A stretch of 64,000 nt of DNA from Auanema rhodensis (GCA_964057225.1 OZ059900.1:17871638-17935637); one strand, 5' to 3'. Shown: positions 1 through 10,739, counted from the first letter of the stretch. A program made the numbers and translations. Notes: generated by a model from the letters alone, not told the origin.

Positions 1-12
1 TCATATGAACAA

Positions 13-22
13 AAATCGATTT
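13..22. other. 10-bp palindrome AAATCGATTT in each unit
   Basis: This is a perfect palindrome with ATCGAT at its centre, at unit positions 13-22. It is unchanged in nearly all units. Exceptions are 2807 and 3149 (CGATTAAATC), 19967 (AACATCGATTT), and 22019 and 24753 (AAATTGATTT). Its conservation could reflect a bound protein or simply recent homogenisation. Confidence 0.6.
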
Positions 23-323
23 AATCAATATTAGCCATAAGGGGCGTGCCCTCAGAATATGCTAATTTCCTAAATTTTCTAACCCCTGTTTTTTTGTCGT
101 GAAAGTGGAACTAGACGTTGTACGAACAATTTTGAGCTAGGTTTCATTGACATTGCATGAGTTTGAACACATGAAATCGTAAGTCAAAACCTTGTTTACA
201 GCGAAATTTCCAAAAACTCGTTTTCCAGCATAATAAAATATTTCTCATGGGAAAAACTGTGTTTTTGTATTTTTCTAGTGTTCAGCATGTAAAATGCTTC
301 ATTTTAGTATGTAACACGCTGAA

Positions 324-340
324 ATTCGTTGCATTTGACG
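324..340 (+). other. CENP-B-box-like 17-bp motif (first unit; recurs in each unit)
   Basis: The stretch ATTCGTTGCATTTGACG lies at unit positions 324-340. Against the known CENP-B box core NTTCGNNNNANNCGGGN it keeps TTCG, the central A and one of the later G residues, six of nine core bases, and lacks the CGGG block. Some types break it further: TTTG in place of TTCG, TTCAATGC, or CGTTTC. The resemblance may be chance; binding is not shown. Confidence 0.25.
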
Positions 341-558
341 ACTCATATGAACAAAAATCGATTTAATCAATATTAGCCATAAGGGGCGTGCCCTCAGAAT
401 ATGCTAATTTCCTTAATTTTCTAACCCCTGTTTTTTTGTCGTGAAAGTGGAACTAGACGTTGTACGAACAATTTTGAGCTAGGTTTCATTGACATTGCAT
501 GAGTTTGAACACATGAAATCGTAAGTCAAAACCTTGTTTACAGCGAAATTTCCAAAAA

Positions 559-570
559 CTGGTTTTCCAG
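559..570. other. Short hairpin CTGGTTTTCCAG in each unit
   Basis: Four-base arms CTGG and CCAG flank a TTTT loop at unit positions 217-228. Types with CTGGTTTCCAG keep the arms and shorten the loop (for example 32612, 33978, 35344). AAAGTGG and ACTCG types break one pair. The stem is too short to be strong evidence of a structured element. Confidence 0.5.
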
Positions 571-581
571 CATAATAAAAT

Positions 582-597
582 ATTTCTCATGGGAAAT
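582..597. other. 16-bp near-perfect dyad centred on CATG in each unit
   Basis: The sequence ATTTCTCATGGGAAAT at unit positions 240-255 is symmetric except for one pair (T opposite G). Types with GGGAAAAAC, GGGTAAAAC or TTCTTATGG lose one more pair, and these changes track HOR type. A dimeric DNA-binding protein site is possible; no function is shown. Confidence 0.5.
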
Positions 598-1026
598 ACT
601 GTGTTTTTGTATTTTTCTAGTGTTCAGCATGTGAAATGCTTCATTTTAGTATGTAACACGCTGAAATTCGTTGCATTTGACGACTCATATGAACCAAAAT
701 CGATTTAATCAATATTAGCCATAAGGGGTGTGCCCTCAGAATATGCTAATTTCCTTAATTTTCTAACCCCTGTTTTGTTGTCGTGAAAGTGGAACTAGAC
801 GTTGTAGGAACAATTTTGAGCTAGGTTTCATTGACATTGCATGAGTTTGAACACATGAAATCGTAAGTCAAAACCTTGTTTACAGCGAAATTTCCAAAAA
901 CTGGTTTTCCAGCATAATAAAATATTTCTCATGGGAAATACTGTGTTTTTGTATTTTTATAGTGTTCAGCATGTAAAATGCTTCATTTTAGTATGTAACA
1001 CGCTGAAATTCGTTGCATTTGACGAC

Positions 1027-1439
1027 TCATATGAACAAAAATCGATTTAATCAATATTAGCCATAAGAGGCGTGCCCTCAGAATATGCTAATTTCCTTAA
1101 CTTTCTAACCCCTGTTTTTTTGTCGTGAAAGTGGAACTAGACGTTGTAATAACAATTTTGAGCTAGGTTTCATTGACATTGCATGAGTTTGAACACATGA
1201 AATCGTAAGTCAAAACCTTGTTTACAGCGAAATTTCAAAAACTGGTTTTCCAGCATAATAAAATATTTCTCATGGGAAATACTGTGTTTTTGTATTTTTC
1301 TAGTGTTCAAAAACTGGTTTTCCAGCATAATAAAATATTTCTCATGGGAAATACTGTGTTTTTGTATTTTTCTAGTGTTCAGCATGTAAAATGCTTCATT
1401 TTAGTATGTAACACGCTGAAATTCGTTTCATTTGACGAC
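1027..1439. repeat. 413-bp variant monomer with internal 72-bp duplication, copy 1
   Basis: This unit is 71 bp longer than its neighbours: one C has been lost before the run AAAAACTGG and a 72-bp segment is present twice (1237-1308 and 1309-1380). Its left part has the AAGAGG and GTAATAAC variants seen at 10740 and 13475, while its right end has the CGTTTC variant that belongs to the following unit type (compare 14143-14158). It may therefore also be a hybrid of two adjacent types. Because 72 is a multiple of three, the duplication lengthens an accidental open frame on each strand (81 codons at 1218-1463 on +, 71 codons at 1170-1385 on -); I do not regard either as a gene. Confidence 0.93.
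1237..1380. repeat. 72-bp tandem duplication (two copies)
   Basis: The copies at 1237-1308 and 1309-1380 look identical. Each begins AAAAACTGG and ends CTAGTGTTC. The sequence TTCA spans the left edge (after the lost C), the junction between copies and the right edge, as expected for a duplication between 4-bp microhomologies that lay 72 bp apart. Confidence 0.93.
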
Positions 1440-4400
1440 TCATATGAACAAAAATCGATTTAATCAATATTAGCCATAAGGGGCGTGCCCTCAGAATATG
1501 CTAATTTCCTTAATTTTCTAACCCCTGTTTTTTTGTCGTGAAAGTGGAACTAGACGTTGTAGGAACAATTTTGAGCTAGATTTCATTGACATTGCATGAG
1601 TTTGAACACATGAAATCGTAAGTCAAAACCTTGTTTACAGCGAAATTTCCAAAAACTGGTTTTCCAGCATAATAAAATATTTCTCATGGGAAATACTGTG
1701 TTTTTGTATTTTTATAGTGTTCAGCATGTAAAATGTTTCATTTTAGTATGTAACACGCTGAAATTCGTTGCATTTGACGACTCATATGAACAAAAATCGA
1801 TTTAATCAATATTAGCCATAAAGGGCGTGCCCTCAGAATATGCTAATTTCCTTAATTTTCTAACCCCTGTTTTGTTGTCGTGAAAGTGGAACTAGACGTT
1901 GTAGGAACAATTTTGAGCTAGGTTTCATTGACATTGCATGAGTTTGAACACATGAAATCGTAAGTCAAAACCTTGTTTACAGCGAAATTTCCAAAAACTG
2001 GTTTTCCAGCATAATAAAATATTTCTCATGGGAAATACTGTGTTTTTGTATTTTTCTAGTGTTCAGCATGTAAAATGCTTCATTTTAGTATGTAACACGC
2101 TGAAATTCGTTGCATTTGACGACTCATATGAACAAAAATCGATTTAATCAATATTAGCCATAAGGGTCGTGCCCTCAGAATATGCTAATTTCCTTAATTT
2201 TCTAACCCCTGTTTTTTTGTCGTGAAAGTGGAACTAGACGTTGTAGGAACAGTTTTGAGCTAGGTTTCATTGACATTGCATGAGTTTGAACACATGAAAT
2301 CGTAAGTCAAAACCTTGTTTACAGCGAAATTTCCAAAAACTGGTTTTCCAGCATAATAAAATATTTCTCATGGGAAATACTGTGTTTTTGTATTTTTCTA
2401 GTGTTCAGCATGTAAAATGCTTCATTTTAGTATGTAACACGCTGAAATTCGTTGCATTTGACGACTCATATGAACAAAAATCGATTTAATCAATATTAGC
2501 CATAAGGGGCGTGCCCTCAGAATATGCTAATTTCCTTAATTTTCTAACCCCTGTTTTTTGTCGTGAAAGTGGAACTAGACGTTGTAGGAACAATTTTGAG
2601 CTAGGTTTCATTGACATTGCATGAGTTTGAACACATGAAATCGTAAGTCAAAACCTTGTTTACAGCGAAATTTCCAAAAACTGGTTTTCCAGCATAATAA
2701 AATATTTCTCATGGGAAATACTGTGTTTTTGTATTTTTATAGTGTTCAGCATGTAAAATGCTTCATTTTAGTATGTAACACGCTGAAATTCGTTGCATTT
2801 GACGACTCATATGAACAAAAATCGATTAAATCAATATTAGCCATAAGGGGCGTGCCCTCAGAATATGCTAATTTCCTTAATTTTCTAACCCCTGTTTTTT
2901 TGTCGTGAAAGTGGAACTAGACGTTGTACGAACAATTTTGAGCTAGGTTTCATTGACATTGCATGAGTTTGAACACATGAAATCGTAAGTCAAAACCTTG
3001 TTTACAGCGAAATTTCCAAAAACTGGTTTTCCAGCATAATAAAATATTTCTCATGGGAAATACTGTGTTTTTGTATTTTTATAGTGTTCAGCATGTAAAA
3101 TGCTTCATTTTAGTATGTAACACGCTGAAATTCGTTGCATTTGACGACTCATATGAACAAAAATCGATTAAATCAATATTAGCCATAAGGGTCGTGCCCT
3201 CAGAATATGCTAATTTCCTTAATTTTCTAACCCCTGTTTTTTTGTCGTGAAAGTGGAACTAGACGTTGTAGGAACAGTTTTGAGCTAGGTTTCATTGACA
3301 TTGCATGAGTTTGAACACATGAAATCGTAAGTCAAAACCTTGTTTACAGCGAAATTTCCAAAAAGTGGTTTTCCAGCATAATAAAATATTTCTCATGGGA
3401 AATACTGTGTTTTTGTATTTTTCTAGTGTTCAGCATGTAAAATGCTTCATTTAAGTATGTGACACGCTGAAATTCGTTGCATTTGACGACTCATATGAAC
3501 AAAAATCGATTTAATCAATATTAGCCATAAGGGGCGTGCCCTCAGATTATGCTAATTTCCTTAATTTTCTAACCCCTGTTTTTTGTCGTGAAAGTGGAAC
3601 TAGACGTTGTAGGAACAATTTTGAGCTAGGTTTCATTGACATTGCATGAGTTTGAACACATGAAATCGTAAGTCAAAACCTTGTTTACAGCGAAATTTCC
3701 AAAAACTGGTTTTCCAGCATAATAAAATATTTCTCATGGGAAATACTGTGTTTTTGTATTTTTCTAGTGTTCAGCATGCAAAATACTTCATTTTAGTATG
3801 TAACACGCTGAAATTCGTTGCATTTGACGACTCATATGAACAAAAATCGATTTAATCAATATTAGCCATAAGGGGCGTGCCCTCAGAATATGCTAATTTC
3901 CTAAATTTTCTAACCCCTGTTTTTTTGTCGTGAAAGTGGAACTAGACGTTGTACGAACAATTTTGAGCTAGGTTTCATTGACATTGCATGAGTTTGAACA
4001 CATGAAATCGTAAGTCAAAACCTTGTTTACAGCGAAATTTCCAAAAACTGGTTTTCCAGCATAATAAAATATTTCTCATGGGAAAAACTGTGTTTTTGTA
4101 TTTTTCTAGTGTTCAGCATGTAAAATGCTTCATTTTAGTATGTAACACGCTGAAATTCGTTGCATTTGACGACTCATATGAACAAAAATCGATTTAATCA
4201 ATATTAGCCATAAGAGGCGTGCCCTCAGAATATGCTAATTTCCTTAATTTTCTAACCCCTGTTTTTTTGTCGTGAAAGTGGAACTAGACGTTGTAGGAAC
4301 AATTTTGAGCTAGATTTCATTGACATTGCATGAGTTTGAACACATGAAATCGTAAGTCAAAACCTTGTTTACAGCGAAAATTCCAAAAACTGGTTTTCCA

Positions 4401-4857
4401 GCATAATAAAATATTTCTCATGGGAAATACTGTGTTTTTGTATTTTTCTAGTGTTCAGCATGTAAAATGCTTCATTTAAGTATGTGACACGCTGAAATTC
4501 GTTGCATTTGACGACTCATATGAACAAAAATCGATTTAATCAATATTAGCCATAAGGGGCGTGCCCTCAGAATATGCTAATTTCCTTAATTTTCTAACCC
4601 CTGTTTTGTTGTCGTGAAAGTGGAACTAGACGTTGTAGGAACAATTTTGAGCTAGGTTTCATTGACATTGCATGAGTTTGAACACATGAAATCGTAAGTC
4701 AAAACCTTGTTTACAGCGAAATTTCCAAAAACTGGTTTTCCAGCATAATAAAATATTTCTCATGGGAAATACTGTGTTTTTGTATTTTTATAGTGTTCAG
4801 CATGTAAAATGCTTCATTTTAGTATGTAACACGCTGAAATTCGTTGCATTTGACGAC

Positions 4858-5270
4858 TCATATGAACAAAAATCGATTTAATCAATATTAGCCATAAGAG
4901 GCGTGCCCTCAGAATATGCTAATTTCCTTAATTTTCTAACCCCTGTTTTTTTGTCGTGAAAGTGGAACTAGACGTTGTAATAACAATTTTGAGCTAGGTT
5001 TCATTGACATTGCATGAGTTTGAACACATGAAATCGTAAGTCAAAACCTTGTTTACAGCGAAATTTCAAAAACTGGTTTTCCAGCATAATAAAATATTTC
5101 TCATGGGAAATACTGTGTTTTTGTATTTTTCTAGTGTTCAAAAACTGGTTTTCCAGCATAATAAAATATTTCTCATGGGAAATACTGTGTTTTTGTATTT
5201 TTCTAGTGTTCAGCATGTAAAATGCTTCATTTTAGTATGTAACACGCTGAAATTCGTTTCGTTTGACGAC
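4858..5270. repeat. 413-bp variant monomer with internal 72-bp duplication, copy 2
   Basis: This has the same structure as the 413-bp unit 3831 bp upstream: the same missing C, the same breakpoints, the same AAGAGG and GTAATAAC variants, and a CGTTTC-type right end, here followed by G instead of A. The identical breakpoints mean that the duplication arose once and was copied with the surrounding higher-order repeat. The two later units (5271 and 5613) also resemble 1440 and 1782, after which the order of types diverges. Confidence 0.93.
5068..5211. repeat. 72-bp tandem duplication, second locus
   Basis: Copies lie at 5068-5139 and 5140-5211, with the same edges and the same TTCA at each boundary as at 1237-1380. 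The accidental open frames here (5049-5294 on +, 5001-5216 on -) repeat those of the first locus. Confidence 0.93.
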
Positions 5271-6637
5271 TCATATGAACAAAAATCGATTTAATCAATA
5301 TTAGCCATAAGGGGCGTGCCCTCAGAATATGCTAATTTCCTTAATTTTCTAACCCCTGTTTTTTTGTCGTGAAAGTGGAACTAGACGTTGTAGGAACAAT
5401 TTTGAGCTAGGTTTCATTGACATTGCATGAGTTTGAACACATGAAATCGTAAGTCAAAACCTTGTTTACAGCGAAATTTCCAAAAACTGGTTTTCCAGCA
5501 TAATAAAATATTTCTCATGGGAAATACTGTGTTTTTGTATTTTTATAGTGTTCAGCATGTAAAATGTTTCATTTTAGTATGTAACACGCTGAAATTCGTT
5601 GCATTTGACGACTCATATGAACAAAAATCGATTTAATCAATATTAGCCATAAAGGGCGTGCCCTCAGAATATGCTAATTTCCTTAATTTTCTAACCCCTG
5701 TTTTGTTGTCGTGAAAGTGGAACTAGACGTTGTAGGAACAATTTTGAGCTAGGTTTCATTGACATTGCATGAGTTTGAACACATGAAATCGTAAGTCAAA
5801 ACCTTGTTTACAGCGAACTTTCCAAAAACTGGTTTTCCAGCATAATAAAATATTTCTTATGGGAAATACTGTGTTTTTGTATTTTTCTAGTGTTCAGCAT
5901 GTGAAATGCTTCATTTTAGTATGTAACACGCTGAAATTCGTTGCATTTGACGACTCATATGAACAAAAATCGATTTAATCAATATTAGCCATAAGGGGCG
6001 TGCCCTCAGAATATGCTAATTTCCTTAATTTTCTAACCCCTGTTTTGTTGTCGTGAAAGTGGAACTAGACGTTGTAGGAACAATTTTGAGCTAGGTTTCA
6101 TTGACATTGCATGAGTTTGAACACATGAAATCGTAAGTCAAAACCTTGTTTACAGCGAAATTTCCAAAAACTGGTTTTCCAGCATAATAAAATATTTCTC
6201 ATGGGAAATACTGTGTTTTTGTATTTTTCTAGTGTTCAGCATGTAAAATGCTTCATTTTAGTATGTAACACGCTGAAATTCGTTGCATTTGACGACTCAT
6301 ATGAACAAAAATCGATTTAATCAATATTAGCCATAAGGGGCGTGCCCTCAGAATATGCTAATTTCCTTAATTTTCTAACCCCTGTTTTTTGTCGTGAAAG
6401 TGGAACTAGACGTTGTAGGAACAATTTTGAGCTAGGTTTCATTGACATTGCATGAGTTTGAACACATGAAATCGTAAGTCAAAACCTTGTTTACAGCGAA
6501 ATTTCCAAAAACTGGTTTTCCAGCATAATAAAATATTTCTCATGGGAAATACTGTGTTTTTGTATTTTTATAGTGTTCAGCATGTAAAATGCTTCATTTT
6601 AGTATGTAACACGCTGAAATTCGTTGCATTTGACGAC

Positions 6638-8347
6638 TCATATGAACAAAAATCGATTTAATCAATATTAGCCATAAGGGGCGTGCCCTCAGAATATGCT
6701 AATTTCCTTAATTTTCTAACCCCTGTTTTTTTGTCGTGAAAGTGGAATTAGACGTTGTAGGAACAATTTTGAGCTAGGTTTCATTGACATTGCATGAGTT
6801 TGAACACATGAAATCGTAAGTCAAAACCTTGTTTACAGCGAAACTTCCAAAAACTGGTTTTCCAGCATAATAAAATATTTCTCATGGGAAATACTGTGTT
6901 TTTGTATTTTTATGGTGTTCAGCATGTAAAATGCTTCATTTTAGTATGTAACACGCTGAAATTCGTTGCATTTGACGACTCATATGAACAAAAATCGATT
7001 TAATCAATATTAGCCATAAGGGTCGTGCCCTCAGAATATGCTAATTTCCTTAATTTTCTAACCCCTGTTTTTTTGTCGTGAAAGTGGAACTAGACGTTGT
7101 AGGAACAGTTTTGAGCTAGGTTTCATTGACATTGCATGAGTTTGAACACATGAAATCGTAAGTCAAAACCTTGTTTACAGCGAAATTTCCAAAAAGTGGT
7201 TTTCCAGCATAATAAAATATTTCTTATGGGAAATACTGTGTTTTTGTATTTTTCTAGTGTTCAGCATGTGAAATGCTTCATTTTAGTATGTAACACGCTG
7301 AAATTCGTTGCATTTGACGACTCATATGAACAAAAATCGATTTAATCAATATTAGCCATAAGGGGCGTGCCCTCAGAATATGCTAATTTCCTTAATTTTC
7401 TAACCCCTGTTTTGTTGTCGTGAAAGTGGAACTAGACGTTGTAGGAACAATTTTGAGCTAGGTTTCATTGACATTGCATGAGTTTGAACACATGAAATCG
7501 TAAGTCAAAACCTTGTTTACAGCGAAATTTCCAAAAACTGGTTTTCCAGCATAATAAAATATTTCTCATGGGAAATACTGTGTTTTTGTATTTTTATAGT
7601 GTTCAGCATGTAAAATGCTTCATTTTAGTATGTAACACGCTGAAATTCGTTGCATTTGACGACTCATATGAACAAAAATCGATTTAATCAATATTAGCCA
7701 TAAGGGGCGTGCCCTCAGAATATGCTAATTTCCTTAATTTTCTAACCCCTGTTTTTTTGTCGTGAAAGTGGAATTAGACGTTGTAGGAACAATTTTGAGC
7801 TAGGTTTCATTGACATTGCATGAGTTTGAACACATGAAATCGTAAGTCAAAACCTTGTTTACAGCGAAACTTCCAAAAACTGGTTTTCCAGCATAATAAA
7901 ATATTTCTCATGGGAAATACTGTGTTTTTGTATTTTTATGGTGTTCAGCATGTAAAATGCTTCATTTTAGTATGTAACACGCTGAAATTCGTTGCATTTG
8001 ACGACTCATATGAACAAAAATCGATTTAATCAATATTAGCCATAAGGGTCGTGCCCTCAGAATATGCTAATTTCCTTAATTTTCTAACCCCTGTTTTTTT
8101 GTCGTGAAAGTGGAACTAGACGTTGTAGGAACAGTTTTGAGCTAGGTTTCATTGACATTGCATGAGTTTGAACACATGAAATCGTAAGTCAAAACCTTGT
8201 TTACAGCGAAATTTCCAAAAAGTGGTTTTCCAGCATAATAAAATATTTCTCATGGGAAATACTGTGTTTTTGAATTTTTGTAGTGTTCAGCATGTAAAAT
8301 GCTTCATTTAAGTATGTGACACGCTGAAATTCGTTGCATTTGACGAC
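6638..8347. repeat. Local 3-monomer duplication inside block I
   Basis: The pair GGAATTAG/GCGAAACTT/TATGG followed by GGGTCG/AAAGTGG occurs at 6638-7321 and again at 7664-8347, 1026 bp apart, with one TTTTGTTG/TATAG unit (7322-7663) between. The second GGGTCG unit has a private TGAATTTTTG change. This is a local three-unit duplication superimposed on the longer HOR. Confidence 0.75.
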
Positions 8348-10055
8348 TCATATGAACAAAAATCGATTTAATCAATATTAGCCATAAGGGGCGTGCCCTC
8401 AGATTATGCTAATTTCCTTAATTTTCTAACCCCTGTTTTTTGTCGTGAAAGTGGAACTAGACGTTGTAGGAACAATTTTGAGCTAGGTTTCATTGACATT
8501 GCATGAGTTTGAACACATGAAATCGTAAGTCAAAACCTTGTTTACAGCGAAATTTCCAAAAACTGGTTTTCCAGCATAATAAAATATTTCTCATGGGAAA
8601 TACTGTGTTTTTGTATTTTTCTAGTGTTCAGCATGCAAAATACTTCATTTTAGTATGTAACACGCTGAAATTCGTTGCATTTGACGACTCATATGAACAA
8701 AAATCGATTTAATCAATATTAGCCATAAGGGGCGTGCCCTCAGAATATGCTAATTTCCTAAATTTTCTAACCCCTGTTTTTTTGTCGTGAAAGTGGAACT
8801 AGACGTTGTACGAACAATTTTGAGCTAGGTTTCATTGACATTGCATGAGTTTGAACACATGAAATCGTAAGTCAAAACCTTGTTTACAGCGAAATTTCCA
8901 AAAACTGGTTTTCCAGCATAATAAAATATTTCTCATGGGAAAAACTGTGTTTTTGTAATTTTCTAGTGTTCAGCATGTAAAATGCTTCATTTTAGTATGT
9001 AACACGCTGAAATTCGTTGCATTTGACGACTCATATGAACAAAAATCGATTTAATCAATATTAGCCATAAGAGGCGTGCCCTCAGAATATGCTAATTTCC
9101 TTAATTTTCTAACCCCTGTTTTTTTGTCGTGAAAGTGGAACTAGACGTTGTAGGAACAATTTTGAGCTAGATTTCTTTGACATTGCATGAGTTTGAACAC
9201 ATGAAATCGTAAGTCAAAACCTTGTTTACAGCGAAAATTCCAAAAACTGGTTTTCCAGCATAATAAAATATTTCTCATGGGAAATACTGTGTTTTTGTAT
9301 TTTTCTAGTGTTCAGCATGTAAAATGCTTCATTTAAGTATGTGACACGCTGAAATTCGTTGCATTTGACGACTCATATGAACAAAAATCGATTTAATCAA
9401 TATTAGCCATAAGGGGCGTGCCCTCAGATTATGCTAATTTCCTTAATTTTCTAACCCCTGTTTTTTGTCGTGAAAGTGGAACTAGACGTTGTAGGAACAA
9501 TTTTGAGCTAGGTTTCATTGACATTGCATGAGTTTGAACACATGAAATCGTAAGTCAAAACCTTGTTTACAGCGAAATTTCCAAAAACTGGTTTTCCAGC
9601 ATAATAAAATATTTCTCATGGGAAATACTGTGTTTTTGTATTTTTCTAGTGTTCAGCATGCAAAATACTTCATTTTAGTATGTAACACGCTGAAATTCGT
9701 TGCATTTGACGACTCATATGAACAAAAATCGATTTAATCAATATTAGCCATAAGGGGCGTGCCCTCAGAATATGCTAATTTCCTAAATTTTCTAACCCCT
9801 GTTTTTTTGTCGTGAAAGTGGAACTAGACGTTGTACGAACAATTTTGAGCTAGGTTTCATTGACATTGCATGAGTTTGAACACATGAAATCGTAAGTCAA
9901 AACCTTGTTTACAGCGAAATTTCCAAAAACTGGTTTTCCAGCATAATAAAATATTTCTCATGGGAAAAACTGTGTTTTTGTATTTTTCTAGTGTTCAGCA
10001 TGTAAAATGCTTCATTTTAGTATGTAACACGCTGAAATTCGTTGCATTTGACGAC
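8348..10055. repeat. Local 3-monomer duplication (CAGATTATG-type group)
   Basis: The CAGATTATG/T6/GCAAAATAC unit followed by the CCTAAATT/GGGAAAAAC unit is present at 8348-9030 and at 9373-10055, separated by one AAGAGG/GCGAAAATT unit at 9031-9372. The same group occurs at 3491-4515 and 15868-16891, so it is a stable sub-block of the HOR that was tandemly copied here. Confidence 0.75.
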
Positions 10056-10739
10056 TCATATGAACAAAAATCGATTTAATCAATATTAGCCATAAGAGGC
10101 GTGCCCTCAGAATATGCTAATTTCCTTAATTTTCTAACCCCTGTTTTTTTGTCGTGAAAGTGGAACTAGACGTTGTACGAACAATTTTGAGCTAGGTTTC
10201 ATTGACATTGCATGAGTTTGAACACATGAAATCGTAAGTCAAAACCTTGTTTACAGCGAAATTTCCAAAAACTGGTTTTCCAGCATAATAAAATATTTCT
10301 CATGGGAAATACTGTGTTTTTGTATTTTTATAGTGTTCAGCATGTAAAATGTTTCATTTTAGTATGTAACACGCTGAAATTCGTTGCATTTGACGACTCA
10401 TATGAACAAAAATCGATTTAATCAATATAAGCCATAAAGGGCGTGCCCTCAGAATATGCTAATTTCCTTAATTTTCTAACCACTGTTTTTTTGTCGTGAA
10501 AGTGGAACTAGACGTTGTAGGAACAATTTTGAGCTAGGTTTCATTGACATTGCATGAGTTTGAACACATGAAATCGTAAGTCAAAACCTTGTTTACAGCG
10601 AAATTTCCAAAAACTCGTTTTCCAGCATAATAAAATATTTCTCATGGGAAATACTGTGTTTTTGTATTTTTTTAGTGTTCAGCATGTAAAATGCTTCATT
10701 TTAGTATGTAACACGCTGAAATTAATTGCATTTGACGAC

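Larger units (their letters stand above)
343..684 (+). repeat. Representative 342-bp monomer
   Basis: This unit is close to the majority sequence and serves as the reference; position 1 is the T of TCATATG. Landmarks by unit position are: NdeI-type CATATG at 2-7; a 10-bp palindrome AAATCGATTT at 13-22, containing a ClaI-type site; a GC-rich island GGGGCGTGCCC at 41-51; a T-tract at 89-95; the variable GTACGAAC/GTAGGAAC block at 120-127; GCGAAATTTCC at 201-211; the hairpin CTGGTTTTCCAG at 217-228; a 16-bp near-dyad at 240-255; CTAG or ATAG at 275-278; and a CENP-B-box-like stretch at 324-340. The diagnostic variable sites are 41-44, 72, the T-tract, 111, 123, 129, 138, 206-207, 217, 246, 252, 255, 275, 291, 295-296, 305, 318, 327-329 and 331. 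Ten CpG dinucleotides occur, about what base composition predicts. Confidence 0.95.
343..684. repeat. Possible ancient dimer of two ~171-bp half-units
   Basis: Short matches occur in the same order in the two halves of the unit, at offsets near half the period. Unit position 86 (CTGTTTTTTTGT) matches 257 (CTGTGTTTTTGT), offset 171. AGTG at 104 matches 277, offset 173. ATTTTGAG at 129 matches ATTTTAGT at 301, offset 172. TTGCAT at 153 matches 329, offset 176. ATCG at 176 matches position 15 of the next unit, offset 181; TCAA at 184 matches 25 of the next, offset 183. CAG at 226 matches 53 of the next, offset 169. The drift can be explained by small indels. Individual anchors are short and the DNA is AT-rich, so this is suggestive only. 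Confidence 0.4.

Noticed and set aside
77-88. CTAACCCC, reminiscent of telomeric repeat DNA
   Set aside because: It occurs once per 342-bp unit and is never in short tandem runs.
147-160. TTGACA followed by AT-rich DNA, like a bacterial -35 element
   Set aside because: This is a eukaryotic-type satellite with no gene downstream; the hexamer is expected by chance and is simply copied in every unit.
179-184. GTAAGT, a 5' splice-site-like hexamer in each unit
   Set aside because: There is no accompanying exon, branch point or coding frame; it is a chance hexamer repeated with the unit.
335-355. GACTCATATGAAC, similar to a short piece of the Arabidopsis 178-bp centromere satellite on its reverse strand
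   Set aside because: The match is about 12 of 13 bases recalled from memory and does not extend. It is too short to claim relationship.
1218-1463. Open frame of 81 codons on + with a 24-residue internal repeat, and a 71-codon frame on -; same at 5049-5294 and 5001-5216
   Set aside because: The frames exist only because the 72-bp duplication is a multiple of three. They lie wholly in satellite sequence, have no gene context, and frames in other units stop sooner.
2711-3250. Two 65-codon open frames in successive units
   Set aside because: They arise from a single-base change that removes a stop codon in repeat DNA. Their N-terminal part is shared with other units, where the frame stops.
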